Positions 33,936-46,647 are shown, counted from the stretch's first letter. The stretch is 64,000 nucleotides of DNA from Monomorium pharaonis (GCF_013373865.1 NC_050471.1:17231047-17295046), one strand, 5' to 3'. Numbers and translations: made by a program. Notes: generated by a model from the letters alone, not told the origin.

Positions 33936-34621
33936 TTCCTTTAAATTTTATTTTAAAAAATGCATTTTTGTAGAATTTGTGGAGGAGCAAAATTGGAAGT
34001 AATTTTTCTCGAAAACGACTATACCAATTTTGATGGAAAAAAAAAAAGTTATGTAGACCGGTAAGACTACCTTTACAAAAATTTTTTTAATTTTTGAGTA
34101 AAAAAAACCAACTCAAAAAATAAAATTTAAAAAAAAGTTTTAGGGTAGTATTTTAAAGATACCATTTTAATATTTTTACAGAAATATCTTCAAACTGTCT
34201 ACTTTAAAGTATATTTTTTTGTCAAAATTTTTGATGTGATAAAACATAGTTTAAAAAAATAAAAATTATAGACGTTTCGTCACTGTGACTCAGGCAGTGT
34301 CGCTGCCTGAAACGTGAATCTTGCTAAGACGCTACTCGTTTTTCGAAAGTTCTGTACAATATAAAATATTTCATTCACGGTTACATGTGTGTATAAAATA
34401 CTTACAAACAATAAGTATATTTATCTTCGGCAAATTCGAAAAATCTGCCTTAACAATCCCGAGTCTAATTTGCTTGGTATTTTAGATGATTGAATTTCAA
34501 AGGATCGAAATTATTTTAATACTAATCATGATGTCACAATGATAAACATTCAGGAACACAGAGCGCACAGTTGTCTGTTGTCGTAGTAAAGTGTAACGTT
34601 AGGCACTGATCAGTCATTAAA

Positions 34622-34718
34622 GGCTGCGTTTCGATATTACTGCCAGTACTAAAAATCTATAGTATACGTAACAGAAATTATAGATTTTCAGTACTGGCAG
34701 TAATATCAAAACAGTCAA
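34622..34718. repeat. About 95-bp hairpin insertion
   Basis: GATATTACTGCCAGTACT and AGTACTGGCAGTAATATC arms, continuing into ATCTATA/TATAGAT, around a roughly 20-base loop. A minimal palindromic MITE is likely. The rest of 33950-35250 is AT-rich with no feature I can support. Confidence 0.6.
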
Positions 34719-35257
34719 AATCGTTTTCCTTCCATTTTTAAAATTCAAATTTTATTTTTTATGTTTTTTCTATTAATAAATCACGAAAATAAAAAATTTA
34801 AAAAAAAATAAATTCGTAATATCATTTACCTTATATTTAAACTCAAAAAAGTATAATTTTTTAATGCAATTCTCTATTAGCGACTGCAAAAACTCCTGTA
34901 TACCAAGTGTCAAGAAATTTATATTTAAAAAAAAGTACTTCAAAGGGATAAAGAAAGTTCTGCATAACTAATAACACGGAGTAAAAAAAAATTAATAAAA
35001 CAATGCGTACATGACTTCAAGGGGCAGCCAAAAATCTTCAAAGACGCAATCAAAATACTTGTAAATCGTTACATAAAATTTTATACAAAGTTATGCGACT
35101 ATATTAAAAAATAATGAGATATATATTTTATTAACGTACGTTAGAAATAAATTAATTTTATTTTCTAATATTTCCCTTTATCTATTTTTTTCAAGCTCCA
35201 AAGTAAAAAAATTACAACTATCAAAAATTACAATAATCAAAATAATTCCACACCTAC

Positions 35258-35391
35258 CTTTCTCTACGAGATAGTTCTGGCTTTGCAGAGTCTAACGACT
35301 GATTCAATTGCGACAATTTTTTAGTTTTCTTTTGTACCCTGTTTGGATTTTCTACTTGAATTAAATTCTCTACACCTTTTGCCTTCCCTCC
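35258..35391 (-). CDS. PDAP1: PDAP1/HASPP28-like protein, conserved core exon
   Basis: A minus-strand exon between TTCTTACAG and GTAGGTGTG. It encodes GGKAKGVENLIQVENPNRVQ, then KKTKKLSQLNQSLDSAKPEL and SRRER. The GVENLI-VENPNRV block followed by ELSRRER is the most conserved stretch of the PDAP1/HASPP28 family. 134 bases: 44 codons plus two bases that complete an Arg codon with the 15 kb exon. Flanking introns are about 20.7 kb upstream and 19.8 kb downstream, unusually large for a small insect gene and full of transposons. Confidence 0.95.
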
Positions 35392-36112
35392 CTGTAAGAA
35401 CAGAATAATAATTTTAATAAAAGATTAAAACACATGATACTCTTATTTATAAATATATAATTGTATATTAAGTCTTTTTTTACACATTATTAAATAAAAT
35501 ATATCAGAAAAGAGCATGTGACAAAAAGAGCGACCGCAAAAATAGCCCATTTTTTCACCCTTGAATTTAGACTTTTACCTGGTTCTAAATAATTGTTTAT
35601 GATAAGGCATTAATCCTCAGAAAGTTTTAAATAAAGCCGGCTTTTTATTCCCGAGATATGGAGAAACAAAGTTGCTAATTTTACCAACTTGCATATTATG
35701 TCTTAGAATAAAAATTACATAATAATGGGTTTAATAAGCGTATTCATTCGTTGATATATATTTCTATACACAATTATATAAATGTATCTATACATATAAA
35801 ACAGATACTGTTATATTGTGCACACATGCAGGCACGCACGCACACACATATATGCATATATGTGGTAGTTTATAATATTAATCGATTTTATTTTACGATA
35901 ATAGTGTATAATACAATATTTCGATCTCAGTGGAACCGTTGCCAAATTTGAACTGATGTTAACGCGAATGAAGGACGCAAAATAAAACGTATTATTCTGT
36001 CGACGATGCAATGTATTCTCTAACGTTCCTTTCGCATTTCTTACCAACAACCGAATTTTCCCACCATGATTCGACTGTCAGTGCCGTCGCAAAATCTGGT
36101 CCCTCATATGTG

Positions 36113-36127
36113 TGTATGCGTGCGTGC

Positions 36128-36212
<85 letters not shown>

Positions 36213-36217
36213 GTGTA
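36113..36217. repeat. Long (TG)n microsatellite
   Basis: About 100 bases of TG/CG alternation directly before the family-A copy. It yields a meaningless VCVCVC peptide. Confidence 0.95.
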
Positions 36218-38064
36218 TGTGACGTGACAGCTGCACCCTTGGTCGCCCTTACGCGTTTCCATCACGCGAGTCCTGCATCCTCCCGCTCGGGAGTTTTGTT
36301 CTGTCTCTGTGTCGTCCCGTGTATTGTCTCTTTCGTAATCCGGCTCTTTTGAGCATTATTTTGTGAGTGCGGCGGAAATCAACAGCCGACGGAAGCTAAG
36401 CTGTACGATCCCGGCGTCTTGTCTCACCGGTGGACATCTGAGGGACAGAGCAACAGCAGAAAATGAGCGAGCTGTCGACGAGAAACCTCCGGGAGACCTT
36501 CTTTCGAGTGGGAGTACGCAAGTCGTACCGCCCGTTACCTTGCTTAAAGTTTTTCGCCGCAGTAAAAATCCCGATACTGCTGCAATTATGATTGCAGGAT
36601 CCAAAAAAGGCGCGCGTAAAAAGTGCCCTGACGAGATGGCTCCACAGCAGATCCCAGTAAAAATCCCGACGAGGTCCACGGCATATTTTCAGCCCTTGGT
36701 GGGGCGAGGACAGCACCCTGGAGAGAGTGCACCCACTTGAGGCACGGAGCCGCCACCGACGAGAAAACGCGAGGATTCACATACGCAGAAGCCGGAAATT
36801 CGATTCCCATACTTAGGTTCAGCGAACAAGTAGCGGCGACGCATGTCATGCGTCGCGCGCACATCGGGTCGAAAAATCGCGGCTAATAAGAGCCTAGCTT
36901 ATCTAGGCAAGATGAAGCGCGTTGCCGAGCGGCCCCCGCAAGATCAAAGACCGATCACTTTGGCTGCGGAAGTCGCATATCTCAGTGCTCCCGAGCTAGC
37001 GACATTGTAATAAGACGCAGAGGCCGACTCATCCCGCATCCCGCAGAGGCTAAGGAGCAGACAACTTGGTGAGACGAGCATCGTAAGCCTACTGTAAAGC
37101 CGCCGATTTCACGATTGGACAAGTCGTGGAGCCAACGCGCGATCAGTATTGTTTCTCTCTCTCTCTCGTCATCGTAGAATCGCAACATTATCGTCGCAAT
37201 TCCGTCACCTCGCCCGATCACGCCTGACGGTGCGGATTCGACTCGTCCTTTCTTTTTTGCGTTGCGCGCGCGTCCCGCAGCCGAGTCATTGCCGTTATTT
37301 GTGTCGCAAACCCTCGTGCGATTGCGTTTTCGTTATTACTGCAATAATTGTTTCCATTTTCTTGCCAACTCGCTAGCGAGCGAGTACCAGTCTTTGCGCA
37401 TATTCCCGGGATATCTTACTGTTAACGGAAGAGCACGAGTCCGTCGTGTATTGCGCAACTCGTAAAGTACTGCATGTCCCGATGCCCTTGGCGACCATCA
37501 CCATACCAAAAGCATGACGCCGATTCGCGGAATATGGTGGGACGTAAGTACGCTGAAAAGTTCCCGAGTACATCGAGCCACACTCCGAATAATTAATCCC
37601 GTTTCAGATCGATTTGCCTTCAAGCAAGCATCAGCTCGTCGCATGCGCGGATTATAATCGCCGCTCGATCGAGCGCTAAGATCCTATAATTTATTGATTC
37701 GCTAAATAAACTTGTTATTTCTTATTGTTTACTTGATAATGTATTCCCGATAGTTCTCTCGCCTTCCCGATTTAATCCGCCTGCACCGAACCTTCCCCTC
37801 GACCATTTCAGGGCTGGGTAGCTGGCTGTCGAAGCCACCGACGCGCGACGCCCCGGTCGCCTACAAGAGCTTACCCTTTTTTGTCGGTATTTCAGGAGAT
37901 AATTTTCAGTTTTACGCGAAAGAGTGATACGATTAACGTACCTGGCGCCCAATCTTGCACCTCAACGAGACTTATGAGAATATGATCGCCCCGTCATCCG
38001 AACGGCGCAAGGCCGCGATCAGGGACGGAGACAAAGTTGACCGCCGTTCGCGAGTGCGGTTACA
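36218..38064 (+). repeat. Family-A long LTR-like repeat (copy A3)
   Basis: 1,847 bp from TGTGACGTGACAGCTGCACC to GTGCGGTTACA, with CCTGGCGCCCAA near the 3' end. The most diverged copy. The initial hairpin is shortened (the GCAGGCTGCTG loop is lost). Flanks TGTA and ATAT do not match, perhaps because the left flank is an unstable microsatellite. Confidence 0.78.
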
Positions 38065-38365
38065 ATATATAAGGACAAAAAAAAAGAAAAAGGGAGAAAG
38101 GTGCAATAATCCAGATACATACAAAATAAGTTATAAAATTAATACTTTCTAAAAAAATATGCACAGTATCCGTTATCCTGTTGAAACAATCAAGTAAACT
38201 TAAAAAAGTTTAGTGCCAATTAATTAACAATGTTCATAGTGTATTGGTAATCTGCAGAATGTAAAAACTGTACCGATTCTTTTTAATGCATTTAATTTTT
38301 TTAATACACAAAATGCAACATTTTTAATTGTGTACAAAAATTCGATTCTATCGATATCTATTAAC

Positions 38366-38926
38366 TGTTATGCTCCTTATTAGAATGAGGGACACAGGTA
38401 GTTGGGATCGTCTGTCAATACTCCTCGGGTCAGGTTCCTTGAGAGATTGTAGCCGATTGTCGGATAACAGTAGATATATTTTATGTCTTGATTACACTGA
38501 GTTACACTGATTCGTTATACCCGTAACAAATATAAAAGGACGAGCGACATACGTTCGTCACTATGGCACGCAAGTAAGCCCGTGATTAAGTATCGTGCGA
38601 CATACGGTCGTCGCTGTATAATATGTAGCAAATCCGCTCGTTGTCTGTACCTCGGTGTTTATATATACCGATTTTTGGTGTATAACCGGAGAGGGTACTT
38701 CCCGGTTACTGGCCTTTGGTCAATGCTCTTGCTTAGCCAGCAATTGCTAGCTATGCAGATTCCACCCCAAAATCAGGAGATGTTGGCTGTTGTTTATTAA
38801 ACAACCAGGTGCATTGCCCGGTGCGACGCCCGGTATGTCGGCCGGGCGATGTCCGCGCGCGACGTGTCATTTGACACCTTATATCGCTTGCGACATTTCT
38901 TGTGTGAGTGCATCACACTCACAACA
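38366..38926 (-). mobile_element. Family-D solo LTR (copy D2)
   Basis: Reads on the minus strand from TGTTGTGAGTGTGATGCACT to GCATAACA. Flanks are identical (TAAC at 38362-38365 and 38927-38930). Shares with D1 the GTCGCAAGCGATA, CGCCCGGCC(T/G)ACATACCG, CCAGCAATTGCT and CAGACGATCCC blocks. 561 bp. Confidence 0.88.
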
Positions 38927-39044
38927 TAACCTTCGAATTTTGTAGTTTAAAACTTTGGAATTCGAAACTTCGAAATTTTTGTTCTTTCAAACTTCAAATT
39001 TTTTTCAAAGCTTTGGAAGGGAGTTTGAAAGGGAGTTCAGAAAG

Positions 39045-39706
39045 GAGTATTCCGTTTGGACACGCAACGATTGGACACGCACGATTAGACACCGCACAAT
39101 TGGACATCATACAATTGGACCCCGCACAATTGAACACCAAACGTTTTAGATACCGTATTATTAAATTACACTAGTAAAACATATATACCGCACAATTGGA
39201 CACTGCGTTATTGGACATCGCATTACTGGACACTGCATTATTAAACACCGCATTATTGAACACCGTACGATTGGACACCGCACAATTGGACACCGCATTA
39301 CTGAACGCCGCACGATTGGACACCGCACGATTAAGAACACACGCAGATTTCCAATACATTTTACATTAGCGACTTGGACGGGGTGATTGCGGGAGAAGGA
39401 CCGAACGCCCCCCTTGCACCCCCCCCCTGTGTGTGTGTGTGTGTGTGTGTGTGCGCGTGCGCGCGCGCGCGGAGCATTCTCTGCACCACATGGATTTGCG
39501 ACTTTCCACGCAAAACAAGATGATAGTAAAAATACGTATATAGACGTTTAAAATTCGGTGCGGTGTCCGATTGTGTAATGAGCGTGACCAATCGTGCGGT
39601 GTCCAATCGTGCAATGTCCAATTGTGCGGTGTCCAATCGTGCCGTGTCCAATCGTGCGTGTCCAAACAAGTCGTGTCCAATCGTTATGTGTCCAAAAGAA
39701 GATCAC
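39045..39706. mobile_element. Foldback element FB1 with 15-bp unit arms
   Basis: The left arm (about 39053-39335) is some nineteen tandem 15-bp units of consensus TTGGACACCGCACAA. The right arm (about 39556-39695) is nine units of the complement. The core (39361-39530) holds TTAGCGACTTGGACGGGGTG, a (TG)n/(CG)n tract and GCACCACATGGATTTGCGAC. Outer ends resemble each other (GATCTTC or GTATTCC before TTTGGACAC). No transposase. Because 15 is a multiple of 3, every frame reads as pentapeptide repeats such as RTIGH or NWTPH, which I do not consider coding. Confidence 0.85.
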
Positions 39707-39910
39707 CCGCTTCGGAATTCGAAATTTTAAATTGCTCAATCTTTTAATAAGAATAATAGCCATTAAAATATACCGTTAAAAAAAAATTCAAAATTATTTC
39801 TAAGTATTTATTAAAATAAGAAATATCTTATAAAATATATTTTATCTAAAAAATTGTAGTTTAATTTAAGAGCAATATTTAAAAGACTAACTCTCACACT
39901 CATGGTAAAC

Positions 39911-40313
39911 CATAGATTAACGTAGACGGAGCATTACCTATCACTTAGGACGAGAGGGGGCTGATATTCGGGGTGAAGAGGTACTCTATAAACTTCGGTT
40001 GAATTCGGGTACGCTCGATAATATTCGATTAATAATTCGACATATGACTGCAAGAGAGAGAGAAAGAGAGAGCGAGCAAGAGAGAGAGAGAAAGAGAGCA
40101 CAAGCAAGAGAGAGAAAAAGAAAGCGCGAGCAAGAGAGAATATGACTGCAAGAGGGAGAGAGAGAGAGAGAGAAAGCGCGAGCGAGTGAGCAACGGACGA
40201 TATAATGCCGAACATAATCAAATCGCGACGAAACTGACCAAAGTTCATGGACTCTCCCCTTACCGCAAAAATCAGCTACCCCTCTCAAAAGGCTCCGTCT
40301 ACGTTAGTCTATG
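39911..40313. mobile_element. hAT-type MITE with exact 8-bp duplication
   Basis: Ends are CATAGATTAACGTAGACGGA and, from the right, CATAGACTAACGTAGACGGA. TGGTAAAC is duplicated exactly (39903-39910 and 40314-40321). An 8-bp duplication and CA-NNG ends fit hAT. The interior contains a (GA)n microsatellite at 40050-40190, which generates LSLSLS peptides. 403 bp, no ORF. Confidence 0.88.
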
Positions 40314-40321
40314 TGGTAAAC

Positions 40322-41320
40322 TTAATATAAAGATAAGAAAGATATTGAAAATGTATAACGGCAAAATAAAATAAGAATACAAAATAGATTTAAAAAATTT
40401 TTTAATTTGTCGGCTAAACCAATTTTGATTAAAAAAAATATGTTATGAGTTTCAATGCTACAATGTTATAAAAAAATTACAATTAAAAAAAATAAATCAG
40501 AAAAATTTATTCAATTTTTTTGAGTTTTTTTAATGAAATGAACGTGAGGCATTATCACTATTTTCTCCCTGAAAATGTCCCAGAAAATCTTCAAATATTC
40601 TAGAATAACATGATCAAGTTTTAAAACAATCAAAAGGGTAATACGTAGTTTAAAAAAATAAAAATCGCGTCACGTGCGGTGTGTGGTGCGCTGTACAGTG
40701 TCTCGCTCGGTATGCAACAACATCTTATGATTTATTGTGTGATTACTTAAGAAATACTTAAATAACTAGCCTAATTATTTAAAAAAAAAAACTTAAAATT
40801 CAAAGTAATAGATTCAGTAACGCCTCTCAAAAACTGGGGTGCTTGTTTATCGTGAATCCCTTTGCTTCTCACGAATCGAAGTGCTTATTATTGTCTGCAA
40901 GATCCCTTCAATTCTCATCGCTGTGTTCTTCGTTTATAGAAGTAATATTATCCTTCTGAACATTTTACTCAGAATTTAAGCACGTTTAAAAACTTCGGAC
41001 AAAAATTTAGCATAAAATAAATAGTAGATTATTACAGCAATATGTGAACAGCAGCCAACCGTTCTTTTTTCGTTGCCAGACGATATCTTACAAAGAAGAT
41101 TAAGCAACTCAAAAATTCAAAAAATTGTAAAAAAAATTGTGTGCAAGCAGAGTTCTTTCCCAACACACAACTATTCTTTATTTTTGCAAAGTTATACTTT
41201 GAGGAAGTAAAACACATTAAAAAAAAAGAGTACTTTAAAGTTACTCAAAAATAGAGTGGAAAAAAAAATTGTGCTAAATAAAAAATAAAATAAAATTTTT
41301 CCAAAACTTTAAAATACTTG
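40322..41320. other. AT-rich intronic DNA, nothing recognised
   Basis: Low-complexity A/T-rich sequence with no ORF, repeat partner or RNA gene that I can see. Confidence 0.6.
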
Positions 41321-41321
41321 T

Positions 41322-42936
41322 AACGGTCGGACTTTCTTGCGGGTGTCCGAATTTACTCGCCGGATTGCCAGGTCCGAGAAAGTTGTAAAACACCGATGTT
41401 ATAGAAATATAAAATATTCTTTATTGTATATACAATTTAAAGATACACAAAAAATATTATAGTTAACAATAATCGCTCGCTGGAAATCGATTATCCGGTA
41501 ATGATGATCAATAATTAACAACTATCGCTTTGGTGAATAATATCCGAAATATTATGCAAAATTCGGTGAAATATCAAACGGAATAATATCGCAGAAAACG
41601 CTCGCTTGACGGGAAATGGATTCGAAAGAAACAGAGGGGTCTGGACAGGATCCGGGCAGGAGCGGAACGGTTAATTAATTTAGAACAAAACAGGAACACG
41701 AATATTAATGTACACAGTAAACACGGGTTACGAATCAATTGGAATTTCTTAATCTAGAGATATCCTAATTTAGGGTCGGAAACAAAATTACAAGTCGGGG
41801 TCCGGACAGGTACGGATCGGAATTCCACGGTGGGAATTAACTTCTGGTAAATGCGATTTACGCGTTTCGGTCTGGTCGTAACGGTTCCGAAAAGATGCGT
41901 CTAGTCTGTACAAAGAATCGATCTAGTCGCAATAATGCGGATAATACACGTCGCAACAATTCAAGAAACATCTCGATAGATGCCTTATGATCACAGTCAA
42001 AACGGTCCGGAATGAACGATCACGGTCGACGCGACACGGGAGAGGTTCAATGGCGCACAGTACAATTGAACAAGTTGCAATTGCCCACCGTGCTATTAGA
42101 CACGAAACATTGCGCACCGTTCAATTGGACACCGTTCGATTGGACACTGTTCAATTGCACACCGTTCAGTTGCACACCGTTCAATTGCACACTATTCAAT
42201 TGCACACTGTTCAATTGCACACCGTTCAATCAAACGCATATTAAATATTCATACATTAGGACTGCATTTGCAATGTGTACATAGGTTAGCGACTTGGACG
42301 GGGTGGGTGCGGGAGAGGGAGACGAAGGCCCCCCTTGCACTCCCCGTGTGCGTGCGTGCGTGTGTGTGTAAAGCATTGACCACATAGGTTTGCGACTTAA
42401 ATAATGTGCAATTGAACGGTGCGCAATTAAACAGTGCGCAACTGAACGATGTGCAATCGAACAGTGCGCAATTGAACTGTGTGCAATCGAACAATGTCCA
42501 ATCGAACGGTGTCCAATCAAACTGTGGTACTCCCGACGGAGATAAGACACGCCCCGTCTCTCAGTGACCAAAGCTTTCGCCGAGACAACAGAATATCCCG
42601 TTACAGAAAAACACCCCTTTGGCGTGAGGATGCCGAGGAGAGAGAGTAAACCGTAATCTCCAAAAGGCAGGAATGCCGAGCACGCCCGGCGAAGCAGAGT
42701 AGGACCCAAAGGTTGAACGAGAAAAAGTCCCTCTCTCGGGTAAACGGCCGGCTTATATACCCGCTCAAACATTTCTACTCTGCGTACCGGGACAAATGGC
42801 GGTGGTGGTGGGGATAAATGTGGAGCCGCAAAGGTAAGGGTTGCGCAAACAGCGGCGGCGATAGTGGTGGAGCACGAACCAGGAGCGGCCTTGAGCTCAT
42901 CGTGGCCGTGACGGTACCCTATCGTCAGATCGTCTT
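41322..42936 (-). repeat. LTR-like repeat on minus strand, hosting FB2
   Basis: The minus strand has a TATATAAG box (42753-42759), GC-rich U3-like DNA upstream and an AATAAA (41420-41425) near a TTACA end. This order of promoter then polyadenylation signal is LTR-like. Proposed ends are TGACGATAGGG and GACCGTTACA. No target duplication was found, so limits are tentative. The foldback element FB2 lies in the middle. Confidence 0.45.
42053..42545. mobile_element. Foldback element FB2 with 15-bp unit arms
   Basis: The left arm (about 42053-42236) has 15-bp units of TTGCACACCGTTCAA. The right arm (about 42405-42530) has units of GTGCAATTGAACGGT. The core (42287-42396) shares GCGACTTGGACGGGGTGGGT, GCGGGAGAGG, CCCCCCTTGCACTCCCC, a (TG)n tract and GGTTTGCGACTT with FB1. 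Unit sequence differs from FB1 (GTTC for GCAC), while length and phase are kept. Confidence 0.82.
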
Positions 42937-43329
42937 AAAATCGTTCGAATTTTTTTAAAACAAATTTATTCCCTTTTATAGTTTAAAAAAAACTTGCAAA
43001 AAAACCGTAACATTGTGCTGTAACATTGTGGCATTGATATCCATAATATATATTTTTGTCACCAAAATTGGTTCAGCCGTTTTCAAGAAAAAAATTTTTT
43101 GTCGATTTTTCTTCTTCCCTTCATAACTTCCATTAAAGTTATTTTTCAAATATAATATTTAAGGAAATTTAATCTCATATCAATGCCAACTTCTTGTGAA
43201 AATATGAACCAAATCCGCGTGGGGCAACACACACATAATTATTCCGCTATGACCTTTCTAAGAATTTGAGAAGAAAAATCTTCGTCTCTGAGAAGAAAAA
43301 TCGGTTTCTCCTAAAATTAAAAAAATGTA

Positions 43330-44720
43330 ATTATTATTTTTGAAAAAGATTATATCCGTAAGCATTCCCACTGCAAAAAGTAGAATTAATAATAATTTTG
43401 AGCTTTATACTGCACTATCAGGGAGAACGGTGGAAGAATCAGAAATTCTTATCTCATTAGACGTTTTATCGCTGTTTTCCAATATACTTATAGATCTCGC
43501 TATAGACGGGATTAAAAACAGATGGAGTCTTATCGAAAAGAATACTAATATTTTCAAAAAATAATTAATTTCGGCGGTCAAATTTGTATTATCGTCTACA
43601 TTTTTTACATTTAATGGTGAAATTTATAAACAATTATACGCGACTCCCATGGGTTCCCCATTATCTCCTATCATAGCTGATATGGTTATGCAAGATTTGG
43701 AAGAAAACATTCTAAATTCTTTAAATTTAAAACCATCAATATACTATACTATAGTATAACAACTACAGATATGTCGATGATATTTTTTTGATTGCGCCGA
43801 GACAGAATTTCTGAGATCTTTGACCGTTTTAATGAATTTCATGAACAAATAAAATTCACCATAGAATTCGAAAATAATAGGTGCCTGAGTTTTCTGGATC
43901 TTCTATTGGAAGTTCACAATAATAAGATACGTATCGACTGGTATCACAAAAAAACATTCTCGGGGAGGATTCTATCCTACTATTCAAATTATCCCCCTTG
44001 CCACAAAAAAGGGTAATATATAATTTGGTAGACAAAGCAATTCTATTATCGCATCCTTCCTTCCATCAAAAAAATTTAGAACATTGTATTAACATCCTCA
44101 TGGAAAACGGTTACCCATTAAACATGATTTTCTTGGAAGTGGGTCGAAGAATTAAGACTTATAAAATATAATTTAAATAAAAAGAGAAAAAAAAATGATT
44201 ATAAGTCTGATGATAAGAAAGAAGAGGAGGAAAGATAGTCTTTTCTAGTTATGCCGTATATAAATGGCGTCTCCGACATAATCGTCTCAAAATTAGATAA
44301 AAAACGCATTAACATAGGTTACCATTGCATTAACAAACTAAATAGTATCGTCAGGGTACAAAAAGACAGTAACCAACGGTCAGCTAATAACAATATAGTA
44401 TATAAGATAGAATGCGCTAATTGTGACGCTTCATATGTTGGACAAAAGAAGAGACAACTAAGAACACGAATAAATGAACATAAAAATAATATTAGGCTTG
44501 ATCCGTCATACAGTAATTTCTGATCATATTACACAGTATAACCATACATTTGATTGAAACAATGCTTCAATATTAGACACAGAAAAAAATTATCACAAAA
44601 GATTAATTTCAGAAATGATGCATATCAAGGAACAAAAAAATGGGATCAATCTCATGAAAGATACAGATCTTTTAGACAAAATATACTTTAATATTTTAAA
44701 CAGCTTCAAAGGTTGACAAT
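43330..44720 (+). pseudogene. Penelope-like element: reverse transcriptase plus GIY-YIG endonuclease
   Basis: In order, across frame shifts: ILISLDVLSLFSNILIDLAI, TPMGSPLSPIIADMVMQDLE, RYVDDIFLIAPR (catalytic YVDD at 43770-43781), RCLSFLDLLLEVHNNKIRID and WYHKKTFSGRILSY. Then come NGVSDIIVSKLDK, IVYKIECANCDASYVGQ (the GIY-YIG start) and RTRINEHKNNIRLD, and a KEQKNGINLMKDTDLLD tail. RT followed by a C-terminal GIY-YIG is diagnostic of Penelope-like retroelements, which use the nuclease for target-primed transcription. The N-terminus is missing and at least three shifts are present. Confidence 0.88.
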
Positions 44721-45394
44721 CCATGACAATTTTAATATTCCCTCTTCGTCCGTGAAACATATCGATGTTGTTAGTTGCTACATTTTGAGTATATTGACCC
44801 GTAAACAGAGAATCATTTAGAGACAATAGCAATCTCACGTTCTCCTCTGCACGAGATAAACATACTCGTAGTTAAAATACGCGAATCCGTTTGACTTTAA
44901 ATCAATTTGTTCTACCTATCGTTCCGGCAGTATAATGACAAAATATACCAGATTCACAATCGAACTACAAGTGAATAATATCGTGTGTATTTAATGTCAA
45001 TCATAAGTAATAATTGTCAATATATACCATCTCATTACAATCAATCGTTACCTCCGATATAGGACTTGTGCGAAGGAAAAATTATTGATATCTGCGTTTA
45101 AAGACGAAATTATTTGATGGAAGACAATTTGTCCTCGCTTAATAAAGATGAACAAAGTTCAACTCCGCTCCGATTCTCCTATGTCGCTATTATGGAATAC
45201 CTCATAGGTGCACATCGACCACATAGCGAAGAGTTGCAACGTCAATTTCCGTCCAAAATAAGATTAGTATTATGCTTACAATCGAAAAATTGACATGTCA
45301 TTCCTTTTTTTTATATCCACGAGTTATGATTGCGTTAGATTCGCTGTCTTGATACTTCCGTATTATGTAGTTTATATCCGTATTGATATGTTTT

Positions 45395-45445
45395 TTGTAC
45401 GCTGAAGAAGGACAAGTAAGTCTGAAACGATTCGTTATATTGTTA
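45395..45445 (+). ncRNA. Hammerhead-like motif in Penelope-like 3' region
   Basis: CTGAAGA, a 4-bp stem (GGAC-AAGTAA-GTCT), then GAAACG, about 700 bases after the Penelope-like ORF. Penelope-like elements are known to carry hammerhead ribozymes with CTGATGA...GAAA cores. Here the fourth core base T is A, and stems I and III are poorly formed, so catalysis is doubtful. Confidence 0.35.
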
Positions 45446-45985
45446 AGTTATTCTCAATTTTAAGCGGTGTAAACTAAAAATAAATACATTAACTCAGTAT
45501 ATTTTCTAACATATTTTTTTGCTCGTTTTGACCGTTTTCATTTTGTATTGCGTTGCATACGAGTTAGTTCTAATGATAATTTAAAAAATATAATTAATTG
45601 CGGCATAAATATTACGCGTTGCAGACAAAAATTGACGTAGTCTTCTTAAGGCAGATATAGCATGAAAGATTTAAAAAGGCATTCTTCCTTTGCGCAAGCA
45701 ACTGCACAATCGAAACTCGGGGCAGTTTAAAAGAAATTAGTCAGAAGCTCGTTCTAACTTTCACGTTGATAATGTGACATTAACAATAAGTAATCCGAGT
45801 GTAAACGCAAGTCAAACGCCAAACGATTGCATGTGATTTCTCTGTTGACTTTCAGTGAATATTACAAACAGTTGCAACAATTTTATGATACATTCAAGGT
45901 TTTAATTGATGATAATGTTAATCTATACTCTGTACAAAAACTTAAAATCTGCACTGTCAGGTCCTAATGCTTAAGCAATTCATTG

Positions 45986-46647
45986 TGTTCGGGATTCAGT
46001 ATGTATTGAGCTCGCGCCGTTGCGTCAGATGGCAGCATCTATCGGGCCAGGCTAACCCAGATAGTGGAGTGCTACGCTAACGTACCTCGCGCATGCGTTG
46101 GCTCGTCTCCCGTTTCACTTCGATGTGCTCTATGGCAGCGATTTACGTCTTTCTATAGTGCGACCGTTTTCGACGTAATTTGTGCTCGATTCTACTCGTG
46201 AGATCTTCGAATATTATCTCAAGAACTGTTGAACGGAAGGATTTATTTAATAATAAAAAGACTCACTATCATCGCTCAGGTACATCATCAACGAGAAACT
46301 CACGCTCACCACGCTACGTGCACGCTGACGCCGCGTGATACCGACTCATGGGCATCCTTATCACCACCGATAACAGATTAATACAATTTCCACCAAGTGA
46401 GTGACCAAGACTTAATTACTCTTATCAGACTCATTAGTGTGCTCAGTAAAGAACAAACGTGTGCATAATGTAATTTTCCATCTGTGATCTTAAATACACG
46501 ACAACTCAGATTCGTTCTGAGAATTACGTGTGTCATTCCATCCTAAATTAACGCTGTATTATTTATTCAAGCATTGTTCCACGGCGTCCTCTCACCCCGC
46601 TTCTATCCGTAGGGCTAACTAACAAACTCATCGCCGAGTCGCGAACA
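45986..46647 (+). mobile_element. BEL/Pao-type LTR (5' LTR)
   Basis: 662 bp with inverted tips TGTTCG and CGAACA, followed after 140 bases by a BEL/Pao gag fragment in the same direction. AATAAT/AATAAA-type signals lie in the middle. No 3' LTR is in the window, so no target duplication can be checked. Confidence 0.6.

Noticed and set aside
36113..36352. ORF with long Val-Cys repeat
   Set aside because: It is translation of a (TG)n microsatellite running into a family-A repeat.
39361..39763. ORFs with pentapeptide repeats such as RTIGH
   Set aside because: A 15-bp DNA unit gives pentapeptides in every frame and both strands. No start context or domain; explained by foldback arms.
40054..40288. 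Leu/Ser-rich membrane-like protein
   Set aside because: Translation of a (GA)n microsatellite inside a MITE.
42053..42545. CRISPR-like array of short repeats
   Set aside because: No unique spacers, repeats of 15 bp, and inverted arms; foldback element.
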